Below are positions 18,725 to 27,755 of a stretch of 43,986 nt of DNA, one piece after another. Position 1 is the stretch's first letter, and every line of letters begins with the position of its first letter. Below the pieces are notes generated by a model that was not told where the DNA came from, did not search any database, and saw only the letters and a list, made by a program, of their open reading frames with translations. This DNA comes from an uncultured Pelagibacteraceae bacterium (GTDB lineage Bacteria > Pseudomonadota > Alphaproteobacteria > Pelagibacterales > Pelagibacteraceae): positions 1 to 43,986 of the forward strand of contig CACOCL010000005.1 in assembly GCA_902625825.1 (NCBI GenBank), written 5' to 3'. The position numbers were made by a program, and so were the translations under genes.

Positions 18725-20098
18725 ATGAATTATATAAGCACAAGAAATAATAATAAAAACTTTACTTTTAAGGATGTTTTTTTAAAAGGTTTGGCAGATG
18801 ATGGTGGCCTTTTCGTACCTAAATCAATCAAGCAATTTAAAAAAGAGGACTTAGATAATTTAAGCAACCTTAGTTATAAAGATTTAGCTGCTGAAATAAT
18901 TTATCCTTTTATTGGAGATTTCATGTCTAAAGATGAATTAACTTCAATAATCTCAGATTCATACTCAAATTTCAGATCTGACGATGTAGTAAAAATTTCT
19001 GTTTTAGGAAATTTAAAAGTTTTAGAGCTATTTCATGGGCCTACTCTTGCTTTTAAAGATATCGCAATGCAATTGATTGGCAATTTTTACCAATACCACT
19101 TAGAGAGTAATCAAAAAAAAATTAATATTATTGTAGCAACATCAGGTGATACTGGTGCAGCTGCAATAGATGCATTAAAAGGAAAAAGCAATTTAAATGT
19201 TTTTGTATTGCATCCAAATAATAAAATTTCACCAGTGCAAAGAAAACTAATGACAATACATGAAGAGAACAATGTATTTAATATTGCGGTAGAGGGCAAT
19301 TTTGATGATTGTCAAAATTTAGTAAAAGCAATGTTCAATGACGGAAAGTTTTCTAAAGCAATTAATATGTCAGGTGTAAACTCAATTAATTGGGCAAGAA
19401 TTATTGCTCAATCTGTGTATTATTTTTACGCTTACTTTAAAATTGGAAATGGTAAGCCTTTATCCTTTTCTGTTCCAACAGGAAACTTTGGTGATATTTA
19501 TGCAGGTTATTTAGCAAAAAAACTAGGCCTTCCAATTGATAAACTAATCGTAGCTACAAATAAAAATGACATACTGCATAGAGCTATATCTAGTGGTGAT
19601 TATAATCAAAAGAAAGTTGAGGAAACAAATACACCAAGTATGGATATACAAATAGCAAGTAATTTTGAAAGGCTTTTATACGACGTAAAAGATTGTAACT
19701 CAGAAGTAACAAAAGATGCTATGGCTGAAATAAAAAATAATACTTATAAAATTGATAAAGAAGATCTAGATAAAATTAAAAAAAATTTTATATCTGAAAT
19801 GCTTGATGAAAACGAGACTGTTGAAATGATAAAAACTATCAATGACGAACATCAGATGGTAGTGGATCCGCATACTGCAGTGGGTATTGGTGCTGTGAGA
19901 AAATTAGGATTGGAAAAAAATTGTGTTGTATTATCAACTGCACACCCATGTAAATTTCCAAAAGCAATTGAGGATGCAATTTCAAAAACTGAAAATTTAC
20001 CAGAAAGTCTAAATTTTGTTAATGATAGAAAAGAAAAATTTGAGGTTCTTCCCAATGATCTAGAGAAAGTCAAAGACTATGTAATAAATTCAATATGA
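18725..20098 (+). CDS. thrC: Threonine synthase
   Basis: PLP enzyme that converts O-phosphohomoserine to threonine. It is 457 aa, the long bacterial/fungal type. The N-terminal YISTRN and KGLADDGGLFVP are characteristic. The PLP Lys is K111 in LAFKDIAMQ, and ATSGDTGAAAIDA is the phosphate-binding loop. The gene begins one base after the surf1 stop, and its end overlaps the peroxiredoxin start by 4 bp. thrB, which makes its substrate, is nearby but on the opposite strand at 21038-22003. Confidence 0.96.
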   Translation: MNYISTRNNNKNFTFKDVFLKGLADDGGLFVPKSIKQFKKEDLDNLSNLSYKDLAAEIIYPFIGDFMSKDELTSIISDSYSNFRSDDVVKISVLGNLKVLELFHGPTLAFKDIAMQLIGNFYQYHLESNQKKINIIVATSGDTGAAAIDALKGKSNLNVFVLHPNNKISPVQRKLMTIHEENNVFNIAVEGNFDDCQNLVKAMFNDGKFSKAINMSGVNSINWARIIAQSVYYFYAYFKIGNGKPLSFSVPTGNFGDIYAGYLAKKLGLPIDKLIVATNKNDILHRAISSGDYNQKKVEETNTPSMDIQIASNFERLLYDVKDCNSEVTKDAMAEIKNNTYKIDKEDLDKIKKNFISEMLDENETVEMIKTINDEHQMVVDPHTAVGIGAVRKLGLEKNCVVLSTAHPCKFPKAIEDAISKTENLPESLNFVNDRKEKFEVLPNDLEKVKDYVINSI

Positions 20099-20583
20099 AA
20101 CTAAAAATAAAAGATAAAATTCCAGATACAGAAATTTTCCACCTTGTTGATGGAGAACCTCAAAAAAGCAAATTAAGTGAAATTATTGGTAATGGTAAAG
20201 TTGTTTTGTTTGGTTTACCTGGGGCATTTACATCAACTTGCTCCAAACTTCACTTACCAGGTTTTGTAACAAATGCAGACAAAATTAAAGCAAAAGGAAT
20301 AGAAAATATATTTTGTTTATCAGTAAATGATCCTTATGTGATGAATGGTTGGGGAGAGATTAATAATACTGGAGATAAAATTAAAATGTTATCTGATCCA
20401 TATTTGTTGTTTACGAAAGCAATAGGTGCAGAAGTTGATCGAAATTCTAAAGGAATGGGAATTAGATCAAATCGTTACTTGATGGTTATTGAAAATTTAA
20501 CAGCAGTTAATATTCATGTTGAAAAAGAAACCAAAGAATGCGGTTTAACTTCAGCAGAAAATTTATTAAATAACTTATTATGA
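20095..20583 (+). CDS. Peroxiredoxin, Prx5/redoxin type
   Basis: Thiol peroxidase of 162 aa that reduces hydroperoxides. The peroxidatic Cys is C49 in PGAFTSTCS (the family usually reads PGAFTPTCS). The conserved Arg lies in GIRSNRYLMVIE. Further cysteines at residues 74 and about 149 could act in resolution, but many Prx5 enzymes use an external thiol. It overlaps thrC by 4 bp and ends 32 bp before the end of the convergent rnhA. Confidence 0.9.
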   Translation: MKLKIKDKIPDTEIFHLVDGEPQKSKLSEIIGNGKVVLFGLPGAFTSTCSKLHLPGFVTNADKIKAKGIENIFCLSVNDPYVMNGWGEINNTGDKIKMLSDPYLLFTKAIGAEVDRNSKGMGIRSNRYLMVIENLTAVNIHVEKETKECGLTSAENLLNNLL

Positions 20584-20588
20584 ATTAA

Positions 20589-20603
20589 GGCAGTTCTGTT
20601 GCC
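20589..20603. terminator. Weak hairpin between convergent prx and rnhA
   Basis: The 32-bp gap between the two convergent genes holds GGCA-N7-TGCC, extendable by a G-T pair. On the minus strand the hairpin is followed by TTAATTCATAAT, an imperfect T-rich tail. The stem is short, so termination is only a possibility. It is the only hairpin I found at a convergent junction in the window. Confidence 0.25.
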
Positions 20604-20615
20604 AGGTGTCCCTAA

Positions 20616-21038
20616 CTATAAGGTGGTAGCATTTCTAGCAAGTAAATCTACCTCATTATTTAACTTATCAGTTGAATGTGCTTTTACCCAATTCCAACTT
20701 ATTTCAAATTCACTATTTAGCAGATCTAATTCTGTCCAAAGTTCTTTATTACTTACATCTTTTTTATTAGTAGTTTTCCATCCATTTTTTTTCCAATTAT
20801 GTATCCACTCTGTTATTCCAGACTTTACGTATTTAGAGTCTGTAAAGATTTCAACTTTGCTACCTTTTGGAATTTCTTTAAGAGCTTTAATAGGGGCTAA
20901 TAACTCCATCTGATTATTTGTTGTATCTTTTTTACTTCCTTTTATTTCAGTTTTTTTTCCATCATTTAATATAATTGCTGCCCAACCACCTTTACCTGGA
21001 TTTCCAATACATGAACCATCAGTGTATATTTTTATCAT
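20616..21038 (-). CDS. rnhA: Ribonuclease HI
   Basis: Degrades the RNA strand of RNA-DNA hybrids, for example primers and R-loops. It is 140 aa with the N-terminal IYTDGSCIGNPGKGGWA (catalytic D7), Glu in NQMELLAPI, Asp in FTDSKYV, and the final acidic residue in NEVDLLAR. The basic KKNGWKT segment belongs to the substrate handle of the bacterial type. The start overlaps the thrB stop by one base. It is the last gene of the long minus-strand run. Confidence 0.95.
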   Translation of the reverse strand: MIKIYTDGSCIGNPGKGGWAAIILNDGKKTEIKGSKKDTTNNQMELLAPIKALKEIPKGSKVEIFTDSKYVKSGITEWIHNWKKNGWKTTNKKDVSNKELWTELDLLNSEFEISWNWVKAHSTDKLNNEVDLLARNATTL

Positions 21039-22003
21039 TAATTTAAATAATCTTTATAAGTTTTTAAATTATTATGAACTACTAATTTTTGATAATATTC
21101 TCTAGGGTCTTTAATTTTTATTAATGCTGTTTTAGGGGTATTTGTATAGTCATAAAGTCTTGTTAGAAAATACCTAATTGCAGCTCCACGACATAGAATA
21201 TTTAGTGATTTTTTTTCTTTTTGTGAGATCTTTTTAATACTTTCATATCCTTTAATTAAATTTTTAACTTTTTTTTTGTTTATAATGAATTTTGTTTTAT
21301 TTTTTTCAAAACACAGGGCATTTACACATATAGCAATTTCGTACATATAGTAATCGTTAGCTGCAAAATAAAAATCAATCAACCCAGATAATTTGTTATT
21401 TTTAAAAAAGATATTATCAATAAATAAATCTCCGTGAATTATTCCATTAGGTAATATTTTCGGCCATTTTTTCTTAATGTCCCTAAGATTAGTTTTTAAA
21501 AATTTTTCTATATTTATAAATTTTTTAGATTTGAATTTAATACTATTTAATAGTGGATTTAGATTTTTAATTCCCATAGAGTTTTTTCTGTAAAGATTAA
21601 TTTTTTTTGTTGATAAGTGCATTTGAGCAATCATTCTGCCGATATCAAAGCAATTTCTATTATTGAGTTTTCTTTTATCTTTTCCTTTAAGGAAGGTTAC
21701 GATACATGCCGATTTACCTTTTAATTTAAAAATAAAACCACCCTTACGATTTCTAAGGGGTTTGGGACAGGCAATGTTTAGATCACTTAACTGATCCATT
21801 AATTTCATAAAAAAAGGTATTTCTTTTTTTTTTACTCTTTTTTCAAAGATTGTGAGAATAAATTTCTTATTTTTTGATTTCAATAAGTAGTTGGTATTTT
21901 CAATACCTTGCTTAATACCTTTAAAACTTTTAAAATTTAGAAATTCAAATTTTTTATTTATAAAGGAAATATCCTTTTTGTTTATCTTAGTATAAACAGC
22001 CAT
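21038..22003 (-). CDS. thrB: Homoserine kinase, type II (ThrB, APH fold)
   Basis: Phosphorylates homoserine to O-phosphohomoserine for ThrC. It is 321 aa and belongs to the aminoglycoside-phosphotransferase-like homoserine kinases typical of alphaproteobacteria, not the GHMP type of E. coli. The catalytic loop is IIHGDLFIDN (H190, D192, N197) followed by the metal Asp in LIDFYFA (D210). The N-terminal GIENTNYLL forms the ATP loop. It begins one base after the ispH stop; the ispH-thrB-rnhA order is common in alphaproteobacteria. Confidence 0.93.
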   Translation of the reverse strand: MAVYTKINKKDISFINKKFEFLNFKSFKGIKQGIENTNYLLKSKNKKFILTIFEKRVKKKEIPFFMKLMDQLSDLNIACPKPLRNRKGGFIFKLKGKSACIVTFLKGKDKRKLNNRNCFDIGRMIAQMHLSTKKINLYRKNSMGIKNLNPLLNSIKFKSKKFINIEKFLKTNLRDIKKKWPKILPNGIIHGDLFIDNIFFKNNKLSGLIDFYFAANDYYMYEIAICVNALCFEKNKTKFIINKKKVKNLIKGYESIKKISQKEKKSLNILCRGAAIRYFLTRLYDYTNTPKTALIKIKDPREYYQKLVVHNNLKTYKDYLN

Positions 22004-22948
22004 TTAATTTAATTTTTTTGGAACTTTGAAAACAACATCTTCTTTTATTATCTCAACTTCATCTATAGAAACCTTAAATTTTTTCTTTAAATTTGATATG
22101 AAATTCTCAACCAGTATTTCGGGTGCTGAGGCTCCTGAAGATATTCCAATAGTATTAGAATTTTCGATAAGATCATAAGGTATTTCACTTTGAGAATGAA
22201 TCAATTGTGAGTTCATGCATCCAGATTTTTTTGCAACCTCTACCAGCCTAACCGAATTTGATGAATTTCTACTTCCTATCACAAAAAACATATCACAATT
22301 TTTGGCAATATTTTTTACTGCCATTTGTCTATTTGTTGTTGCATAACAAATATCTTCTTTGTGAGGTTCGCGAATTTTAGGAAATCTTTTTTTTAAAATT
22401 TGAATAATATCTTTTGTATCATCAACTGAAAGAGTTGTTTGAGTAACAAAAGCTAATTGTTTTTTTTGTTCAAACCTATAATTTCTTGCTTCTTCCTCAT
22501 TTTGAATGAGATCAATTGATCCCTTAGGTAGTTGACCCATTGTCCCTATGACTTCAGGATGATTTTGATGGCCAATAAGAACTAAATGATATCCTGCTTT
22601 ATGTAAATTTTCTGCTTCCCTATGTACCTTTGAAACAAGTGGACAAGTTGCATCAACATATGTCATTTTATAACTTTCAGCATCAAGAGGGACTTTTTTT
22701 GGAACTCCGTGAGCTGAAAAAATTACTGGTCTTGTTTTATCTTTTATTTCCTCTAATTCCTCTACAAAAATTGCTCCTTTTTTTTTTAAATCATCTACTA
22801 CAAATTTATTATGAACTATTTCATGTCGTACATAAACTGGAGCGCCATATTTATTAAGAGCTTTTTCAACAATTTCAATTGCTCTTTCGACACCAGCACA
22901 AAAACCTCTGGGCGCAGATAATAAAATTTTAATTTCTTTGTTTTTCAT
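22004..22948 (-). CDS. ispH: 4-hydroxy-3-methylbut-2-enyl diphosphate reductase IspH
   Basis: Last enzyme of the MEP pathway; its [4Fe-4S] cluster reduces HMBPP to IPP and DMAPP. It is 314 aa. The cluster cysteines are C17 (PRGFCAGVERA), C102 (DATCPLV) and C201 (EDICYATTNRQ). The ATG lies inside the end of blh (20-bp overlap), so its translation is probably coupled to the retinal-forming gene. IspH supplies the C5 units that the carotenoid genes upstream consume. Confidence 0.97.
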   Translation of the reverse strand: MKNKEIKILLSAPRGFCAGVERAIEIVEKALNKYGAPVYVRHEIVHNKFVVDDLKKKGAIFVEELEEIKDKTRPVIFSAHGVPKKVPLDAESYKMTYVDATCPLVSKVHREAENLHKAGYHLVLIGHQNHPEVIGTMGQLPKGSIDLIQNEEEARNYRFEQKKQLAFVTQTTLSVDDTKDIIQILKKRFPKIREPHKEDICYATTNRQMAVKNIAKNCDMFFVIGSRNSSNSVRLVEVAKKSGCMNSQLIHSQSEIPYDLIENSNTIGISSGASAPEILVENFISNLKKKFKVSIDEVEIIKEDVVFKVPKKLN

Positions 22949-23852
22949 TTTTTTCTAATAAATATTCGAGCAATATATGCGGAAAAGTTAAAGACGCCAA
23001 ACCTATAAATATAACCTTTAATATAGCGTCATCTAAAACATAGAAATTTGTTAAAATATAAACACTTAATACAAATAATATTGCAGTTATTAAAGTTAAG
23101 GGTAGAGCTTGCTTAATAAATTTATTAAAGCCTACTTTAATCTCACTCTTATCGAATTCATATATCAATGACAAAGAATGTCTTACTGAATGTAAAAAAC
23201 AAAAATAGATAGTAAAGGCAACGAGTGGTGACAAAAAAATATTTAGAAATAAAACTGTTAACCAATCTGCTAGAAAAAAAACCTCATTATTTGATTTATA
23301 AACTATTATAATATTTGCAATTAAACTTATTAAAATAAAACCAAATAAAAAATTTTCATTTAGTAAAATCATATCTACATTTAGAATTTTAAAAATTTCT
23401 AATGTTTCATTTGTATGAAAAGTCAGGGGCGCGATTACCACTAAAGATCCCTTCAAAAAATATAAAAAATTTTCAAATTTCATTTTTATAACATTCCCAA
23501 CACAGCAATCTTCTTTCCCAAAGTGATACGAAGCAACAATTAAAAACAATAGTAAAGTTAGTAGGGGAATAAAAATCCATAAAACAATTATTGATAATGA
23601 AATCATTATATAAATCGGAAAAAATAAAAATTTATTTTTTATTTTATAAATCTTCATTAAATTAAATCCTTTAACATGATCAAGTGCGCCATGTGAAATA
23701 CCGACTATAGATATTAAAAAAAAACACAATATTGTTTGAAAGGGTATAACGATTTCTTTTCTATCTAAAAATTCAGACATTGAAAAGACTATTAGTAAGC
23801 AGAAAAAAAATAGAAAAAGGGAGTATTGTTTGTTAATTCTATATAAATTCAT
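22929..23852 (-). CDS. blh: Beta-carotene 15,15'-dioxygenase, Brp/Blh family
   Basis: Integral-membrane iron enzyme that cleaves beta-carotene into two retinal molecules. It is 307 aa with about eight hydrophobic segments. The His-rich sites expected for the iron centre are present: SHGALDH (H54, H59), ASYHFGKED, and LHSVRHSL. Its ATG follows the crtY stop with no gap. Presence with crtY, crtB and crtI gives a full lycopene-to-retinal route, which in marine bacteria serves proteorhodopsin; no rhodopsin gene is in this window. Confidence 0.93.
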   Translation of the reverse strand: MNLYRINKQYSLFLFFFCLLIVFSMSEFLDRKEIVIPFQTILCFFLISIVGISHGALDHVKGFNLMKIYKIKNKFLFFPIYIMISLSIIVLWIFIPLLTLLLFLIVASYHFGKEDCCVGNVIKMKFENFLYFLKGSLVVIAPLTFHTNETLEIFKILNVDMILLNENFLFGFILISLIANIIIVYKSNNEVFFLADWLTVLFLNIFLSPLVAFTIYFCFLHSVRHSLSLIYEFDKSEIKVGFNKFIKQALPLTLITAILFVLSVYILTNFYVLDDAILKVIFIGLASLTFPHILLEYLLEKNEKQRN

Positions 23853-24920
23853 TTAGCTAAATAATGCTTTAATAAAAGTCCATTTTGGCATTTTTAAAAT
23901 TATTTTTAAATCTTCAAAAAAATTACTTTTATTTGATAAAAATTTTATAACAGTCTTTGGTGAACCCTTAAACATCTTAAAAAATATATCAGGCATCATT
24001 TTGGGGTTTTCATTTAAAACTCTTAAAAAAATATCGTCTAAGAATTGATATTTTTTACTTATCTCAAATTTTCTAATTTTTGATATGTTTTCAATGTTTT
24101 CACAAATATATTTACTGTGTTCTTGAATATTTAAAAAAGTATAACCAGTGCTAAGTCTAGTCATACCTCCTGCAGTTCCAATATTTATTTTATTTTTTGT
24201 TTCTTCATACGTTTGATAGAATAGGGGTATAGCACCTTCTTCCTTATAAGTTATTTTATAATTCTTTAAGTTTAAATGATTTTCTAAATAATCCTTTATT
24301 TGATTGTCATAATCTTTTTGAGAGTTATCATTCATTTTTGACAACCAAGTTGTTTCAACTAAAGCCTTTGTTCTTGAATAGGGAAGAGTATAAAAAAAAT
24401 GAACACTTTCTCTTTGATCACAATCAAAATCCATAAGATTAAAAATTTCATCATCAAAAAAATTATTTTGTGTTTCAATTTCTACTCCACAAAAATGTTG
24501 CCAAAGGTTAAGGTGATTCTTTTTAATAGATGGAACACTATTAAAAATGAAAGAATTCTTTGAATTGATTTCACTTATATCTTTAAAGAGAGAAATATTT
24601 TTATTTTCTTTTAATCTATTGTTAACTTTTTTATAAAATAAACCACTATCAATACTTTGGTATGGATAATTTAGGCATTCTAAATGATTAGTTTTTTTGG
24701 GTATATTAATTGTAAAATTTTTCCAACTTTTTATAACACAATCATCAAAGTTATGAGAGACCACTTTCCAAAAGGACCAAGTTTTGTCCCTTTTATATTC
24801 TGTTCTTGGTTCAATAATAGCTAAAGTTTTATCTTTTAATTTATCATTAATTTCAAGCTCATATGCTAGTGATAACCCTGCACAACCACCTCCAATAATT
24901 ATATAGTCAAATTCTTTCAT
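23853..24920 (-). CDS. crtY: Lycopene beta-cyclase CrtY
   Basis: FAD/NAD(P)-dependent enzyme that closes both beta rings of lycopene to give beta-carotene. The N terminus has the dinucleotide fold YIIIGGGCAGLSLAYEL, followed by the cyclase motif DKTWSFW (residues about 44-50). The C-terminal GTAGGMTRLSTGY is characteristic of CrtY. The 355-aa length is slightly shorter than most. Its start overlaps crtB by 14 bp and it abuts blh. Confidence 0.93.
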   Translation of the reverse strand: MKEFDYIIIGGGCAGLSLAYELEINDKLKDKTLAIIEPRTEYKRDKTWSFWKVVSHNFDDCVIKSWKNFTINIPKKTNHLECLNYPYQSIDSGLFYKKVNNRLKENKNISLFKDISEINSKNSFIFNSVPSIKKNHLNLWQHFCGVEIETQNNFFDDEIFNLMDFDCDQRESVHFFYTLPYSRTKALVETTWLSKMNDNSQKDYDNQIKDYLENHLNLKNYKITYKEEGAIPLFYQTYEETKNKINIGTAGGMTRLSTGYTFLNIQEHSKYICENIENISKIRKFEISKKYQFLDDIFLRVLNENPKMMPDIFFKMFKGSPKTVIKFLSNKSNFFEDLKIILKMPKWTFIKALFS

Positions 24921-25758
24921 CTAAATTTATTTCTTCGTTAATTAAATTATGATTATGTTGTATTTGATCATATCTTTCATTCTTTAATGATAGTTTGATT
25001 AAGTCAAAAATTGAGAAAAAAGTTTCAAATGTTTTTTCAAAGTTTGAAACATATATCTTTCCTGAATTTTGATAATTTTCTAAATTTTTTGTATTTAAGA
25101 TTTTATGTCCTATTTTTCTATAAACTCTCCTAGCAACCAAAATAGAAAAACGGAAACCTATTGGTATATCTTTAATTGAATAAAATGAATTTTCATAAAA
25201 AGTTTCAGCGAGTTTGATAGTTGATGAGATTTTTTCAAAGCTTTTATCAATGTAAAAACGATTATTTTTTGCATCTTCAATAACATCTCTTGATATATTG
25301 GTAAGCTGCATTGCAATTCCAAGATCAATAGCCGATTTAAGAGAATTTTTTTTATTAACTTTTAAAATTTTTGCCATCATTAATCCAACAGTTCCAGCTA
25401 CTCGGTATGAATAAATCAAAAGATCTTTTTTTGTGTCTAATTTTACTTCTGTTCTAATATCAGATTTTATACCTAATAATAAATCATGAACAACTTTTAA
25501 AGATATATCGAACTTCTCGATAAGATCCCACATATTTTTGATTATAGAATTTTTAAAATTTTTTTTATGAAAATCTTTTTCGAATTGAGTAAATTTTTTT
25601 AATTTATTTTCTATTCCCTCTTCATCATCAGCAATATTATCTGCAATCCTACAAAAATCATACAAAGCTGAACATTCTTTTAATTTTTCTTTAGGTAAAA
25701 AATAACCAGCCCAGCTAAATGACTTAGCGTAAACTGATAGATAGCTTGCATTAGACAT
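24907..25758 (-). CDS. crtB: Phytoene synthase CrtB
   Basis: Condenses two geranylgeranyl diphosphates to 15-cis-phytoene. It is 283 aa of the trans-isoprenyl diphosphate synthase head-to-head family. The two Asp-rich metal sites are RIADNIADDEEG (first third) and NISRDVIEDAKNNRFY (middle). The ATG overlaps the crtI stop by one base (TAATG) and the 3' end overlaps crtY. The substrate-supplying crtE is not present nearby, so GGPP must come from a prenyltransferase encoded elsewhere. Confidence 0.94.
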   Translation of the reverse strand: MSNASYLSVYAKSFSWAGYFLPKEKLKECSALYDFCRIADNIADDEEGIENKLKKFTQFEKDFHKKNFKNSIIKNMWDLIEKFDISLKVVHDLLLGIKSDIRTEVKLDTKKDLLIYSYRVAGTVGLMMAKILKVNKKNSLKSAIDLGIAMQLTNISRDVIEDAKNNRFYIDKSFEKISSTIKLAETFYENSFYSIKDIPIGFRFSILVARRVYRKIGHKILNTKNLENYQNSGKIYVSNFEKTFETFFSIFDLIKLSLKNERYDQIQHNHNLINEEINLDERI

Positions 25759-27218
25759 TATAAAATTCTATCTAATACTTTTGCTGACGAAAGTACTCCA
25801 GGCACCCCAGCTCCTGGATGAGTACCAGCGCCTACAAAATAAAGTCCATCGTATATTTCAGATTTATTATGAAATCTGAAATAAGCAGATTGTGAAAACT
25901 TTGGTTGGATTGAAAAACCAGATCCATGTTTAGTATTTAAATCATTTTCAAAATAATCTGGTGTCAGATAAAAATCTTCAACAATATTTTCACGAAGTTT
26001 TGGCATAAGATCTCTTTCCATTTTATCAATCACTAAATTTTTCATTTTTTCACCTTCAATTGACCAATCAATTTTTGATTGATTATTTGGAACTGGAACC
26101 AAAACATAAAAACAATCTTGTCCCGAGGGAGCCATTGATTTATCTGTTGCAGATGGGCGGTGAAGATAATAACTAATATCATTGTTTAATTTTTTCTTGT
26201 TAAATATATCATCAAGATGTTCTTTATATTTATTTCCAAATTTTATTGTATGGTGTTCAACATTTTCATATCTTTTTTTGGTTCCAAAATAATAAACAAA
26301 TAACCCCATTGAATATTCCATTCGATTTTTTTTCCATTTAAAAAGAAATGAATTGTTAGTATTTTCATTTAACATTTTTTCATAAACTGCAGGGGGGTCT
26401 GCATTACAGATAACGTTATTAGAATTTATAACCGTTTGATCATTAAGTTGAACGCCAGTAATCCTTTTCTTATCTGAAATAATTTTTGTTACTTCATAAC
26501 CTTTGATTACTTTAATTCCTTCTTCATCCATCAGTTTTTCAAAACCTTTTATTATGTTTCCAGTTCCCCCCATTGAATAATGAATTCCCCATTTTTTCTC
26601 TAAATATAAAATTAGCCCATAAATAGAAGTTGTTGTAAATGGATTTCCACCAACCAATAGGGGATGCATACTTAACATTCTTCTTAATTTTTCATTTTTT
26701 ATATAGGATGAAACTAATGAATAGACTGATTTGTAACTTTTAAGTTTTAAAAGAGCTGGCAATTGCTGCATCATCACAAGAGGCTTGTCAAAGGGGACGT
26801 CTGCTAGTTCAGTAAAACCTTTATCAAAAATTCTTTTTGTAAAATCTACTAGTTTTTCGTAGCCAACTACATCTTCTTTGGAGATTTCCTCAATCTGTCT
26901 TTTCATTTCCATTTCATCTCCGGAGTAATTGAATTTAGTTTTATCCTCAAAAATAAACTGATACCAAATCTTTAAAGGAGCTATATCTATGTAATGTTTT
27001 GGATTTTTATTAAATAATTCAAATAATTCCTTAATTAAGTATGGTGCTGTAATTACTGTTGGCCCACCGTCATATATAAAGCCATTTCTTTTAAATACTC
27101 TTGCTCTTCCACCTAGATCTGGATGCTTTTCAATTAAAGTTACATCATGACCTTTTGCTTTAAGTCGAAGAGCAGCCGCTATTCCTCCAAAACCTGAACC
27201 AATTACTATAGATTTCAT
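25758..27218 (-). CDS. crtI: Phytoene desaturase CrtI
   Basis: FAD oxidoreductase that desaturates phytoene stepwise to lycopene. It is 486 aa. The N-terminal GSGFGGIAAALRLKAKGH is the dinucleotide-binding fold, followed by EKHPDLGGRA and GGPTVITAP. The C-terminal FVGAGTHPGAGVPGV is the family signature. It is the first carotenoid gene, 39 bp downstream of atpF on the same strand. A TATAAT-like sequence lies directly upstream of its ATG, but no good -35 goes with it, so a separate crt promoter is unproven. Confidence 0.95.
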   Translation of the reverse strand: MKSIVIGSGFGGIAAALRLKAKGHDVTLIEKHPDLGGRARVFKRNGFIYDGGPTVITAPYLIKELFELFNKNPKHYIDIAPLKIWYQFIFEDKTKFNYSGDEMEMKRQIEEISKEDVVGYEKLVDFTKRIFDKGFTELADVPFDKPLVMMQQLPALLKLKSYKSVYSLVSSYIKNEKLRRMLSMHPLLVGGNPFTTTSIYGLILYLEKKWGIHYSMGGTGNIIKGFEKLMDEEGIKVIKGYEVTKIISDKKRITGVQLNDQTVINSNNVICNADPPAVYEKMLNENTNNSFLFKWKKNRMEYSMGLFVYYFGTKKRYENVEHHTIKFGNKYKEHLDDIFNKKKLNNDISYYLHRPSATDKSMAPSGQDCFYVLVPVPNNQSKIDWSIEGEKMKNLVIDKMERDLMPKLRENIVEDFYLTPDYFENDLNTKHGSGFSIQPKFSQSAYFRFHNKSEIYDGLYFVGAGTHPGAGVPGVLSSAKVLDRIL

Positions 27219-27257
27219 GATTATAATTTATATTTTTTTAGAAAAAATGTAAGCGTA

Positions 27258-27755
27258 TTATGAGTTTATTTTTTTTAACTCTTCTTTTGTCTCATCTAAA
27301 TTTTTTTGAAATAGTACATCTAACTTAGACTTATCAACTGAAGTAGTAATAATCTTTTTTACTGAGTCAACGGCCACCTGGACTGAGGCATCTTTTATTT
27401 CTTTAATCGCAGATTCCTTCATTTGACTGATTTTGTTTTCAGCTAAGTTTTTTTTAATTTCAGATGATTTATGAAAGTTATCGTTTAAATCGATTATAAG
27501 TTTATCACTGTCTTTTTTTGCTTCCTCAAGAATATTTTTACTTACTGATTCAGCTGTGTCTAATTTTTTTTGGGCATTATCTAATAATGTTTTAGCCTCA
27601 GTTCTTAATTTTTCACTTTCACTAATTTCATTTTTTATATCAGAAATTAATTTATCTAAAATTGAATTAATTTTTTGAGGAATTTTTAAATAAATAAGTC
27701 CGCCAAAAAATATTATGAAAGAAACTGCTACCCAGAAAGTTGCATCAAGAGCCAT
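27258..27755 (-). CDS. atpF: ATP synthase F0 subunit b
   Basis: Peripheral stalk subunit. I chose the ATG at 27755, giving 165 aa beginning MALDATFW, the normal start of alphaproteobacterial subunit b; an upstream ATG at 27794 would only add 13 residues read inside atpF'. One N-terminal membrane helix (about 5-24) is followed by a long, highly charged coiled coil to the end. The start overlaps the atpF' stop by 11 bp. It is the last F0 gene; the F1 genes are not in the window, as is usual where F0 and F1 are split into two operons. Confidence 0.9.
   Translation of the reverse strand: MALDATFWVAVSFIIFFGGLIYLKIPQKINSILDKLISDIKNEISESEKLRTEAKTLLDNAQKKLDTAESVSKNILEEAKKDSDKLIIDLNDNFHKSSEIKKNLAENKISQMKESAIKEIKDASVQVAVDSVKKIITTSVDKSKLDVLFQKNLDETKEELKKINS

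Noticed and set aside
20599..20913. Plus-strand open frame of 104 codons antisense to rnhA
   Set aside because: It lies within a clear RNase HI gene on the opposite strand, is rich in Ser/Phe/Leu as expected from antisense of Lys/Glu-rich sequence, and shows no family features.
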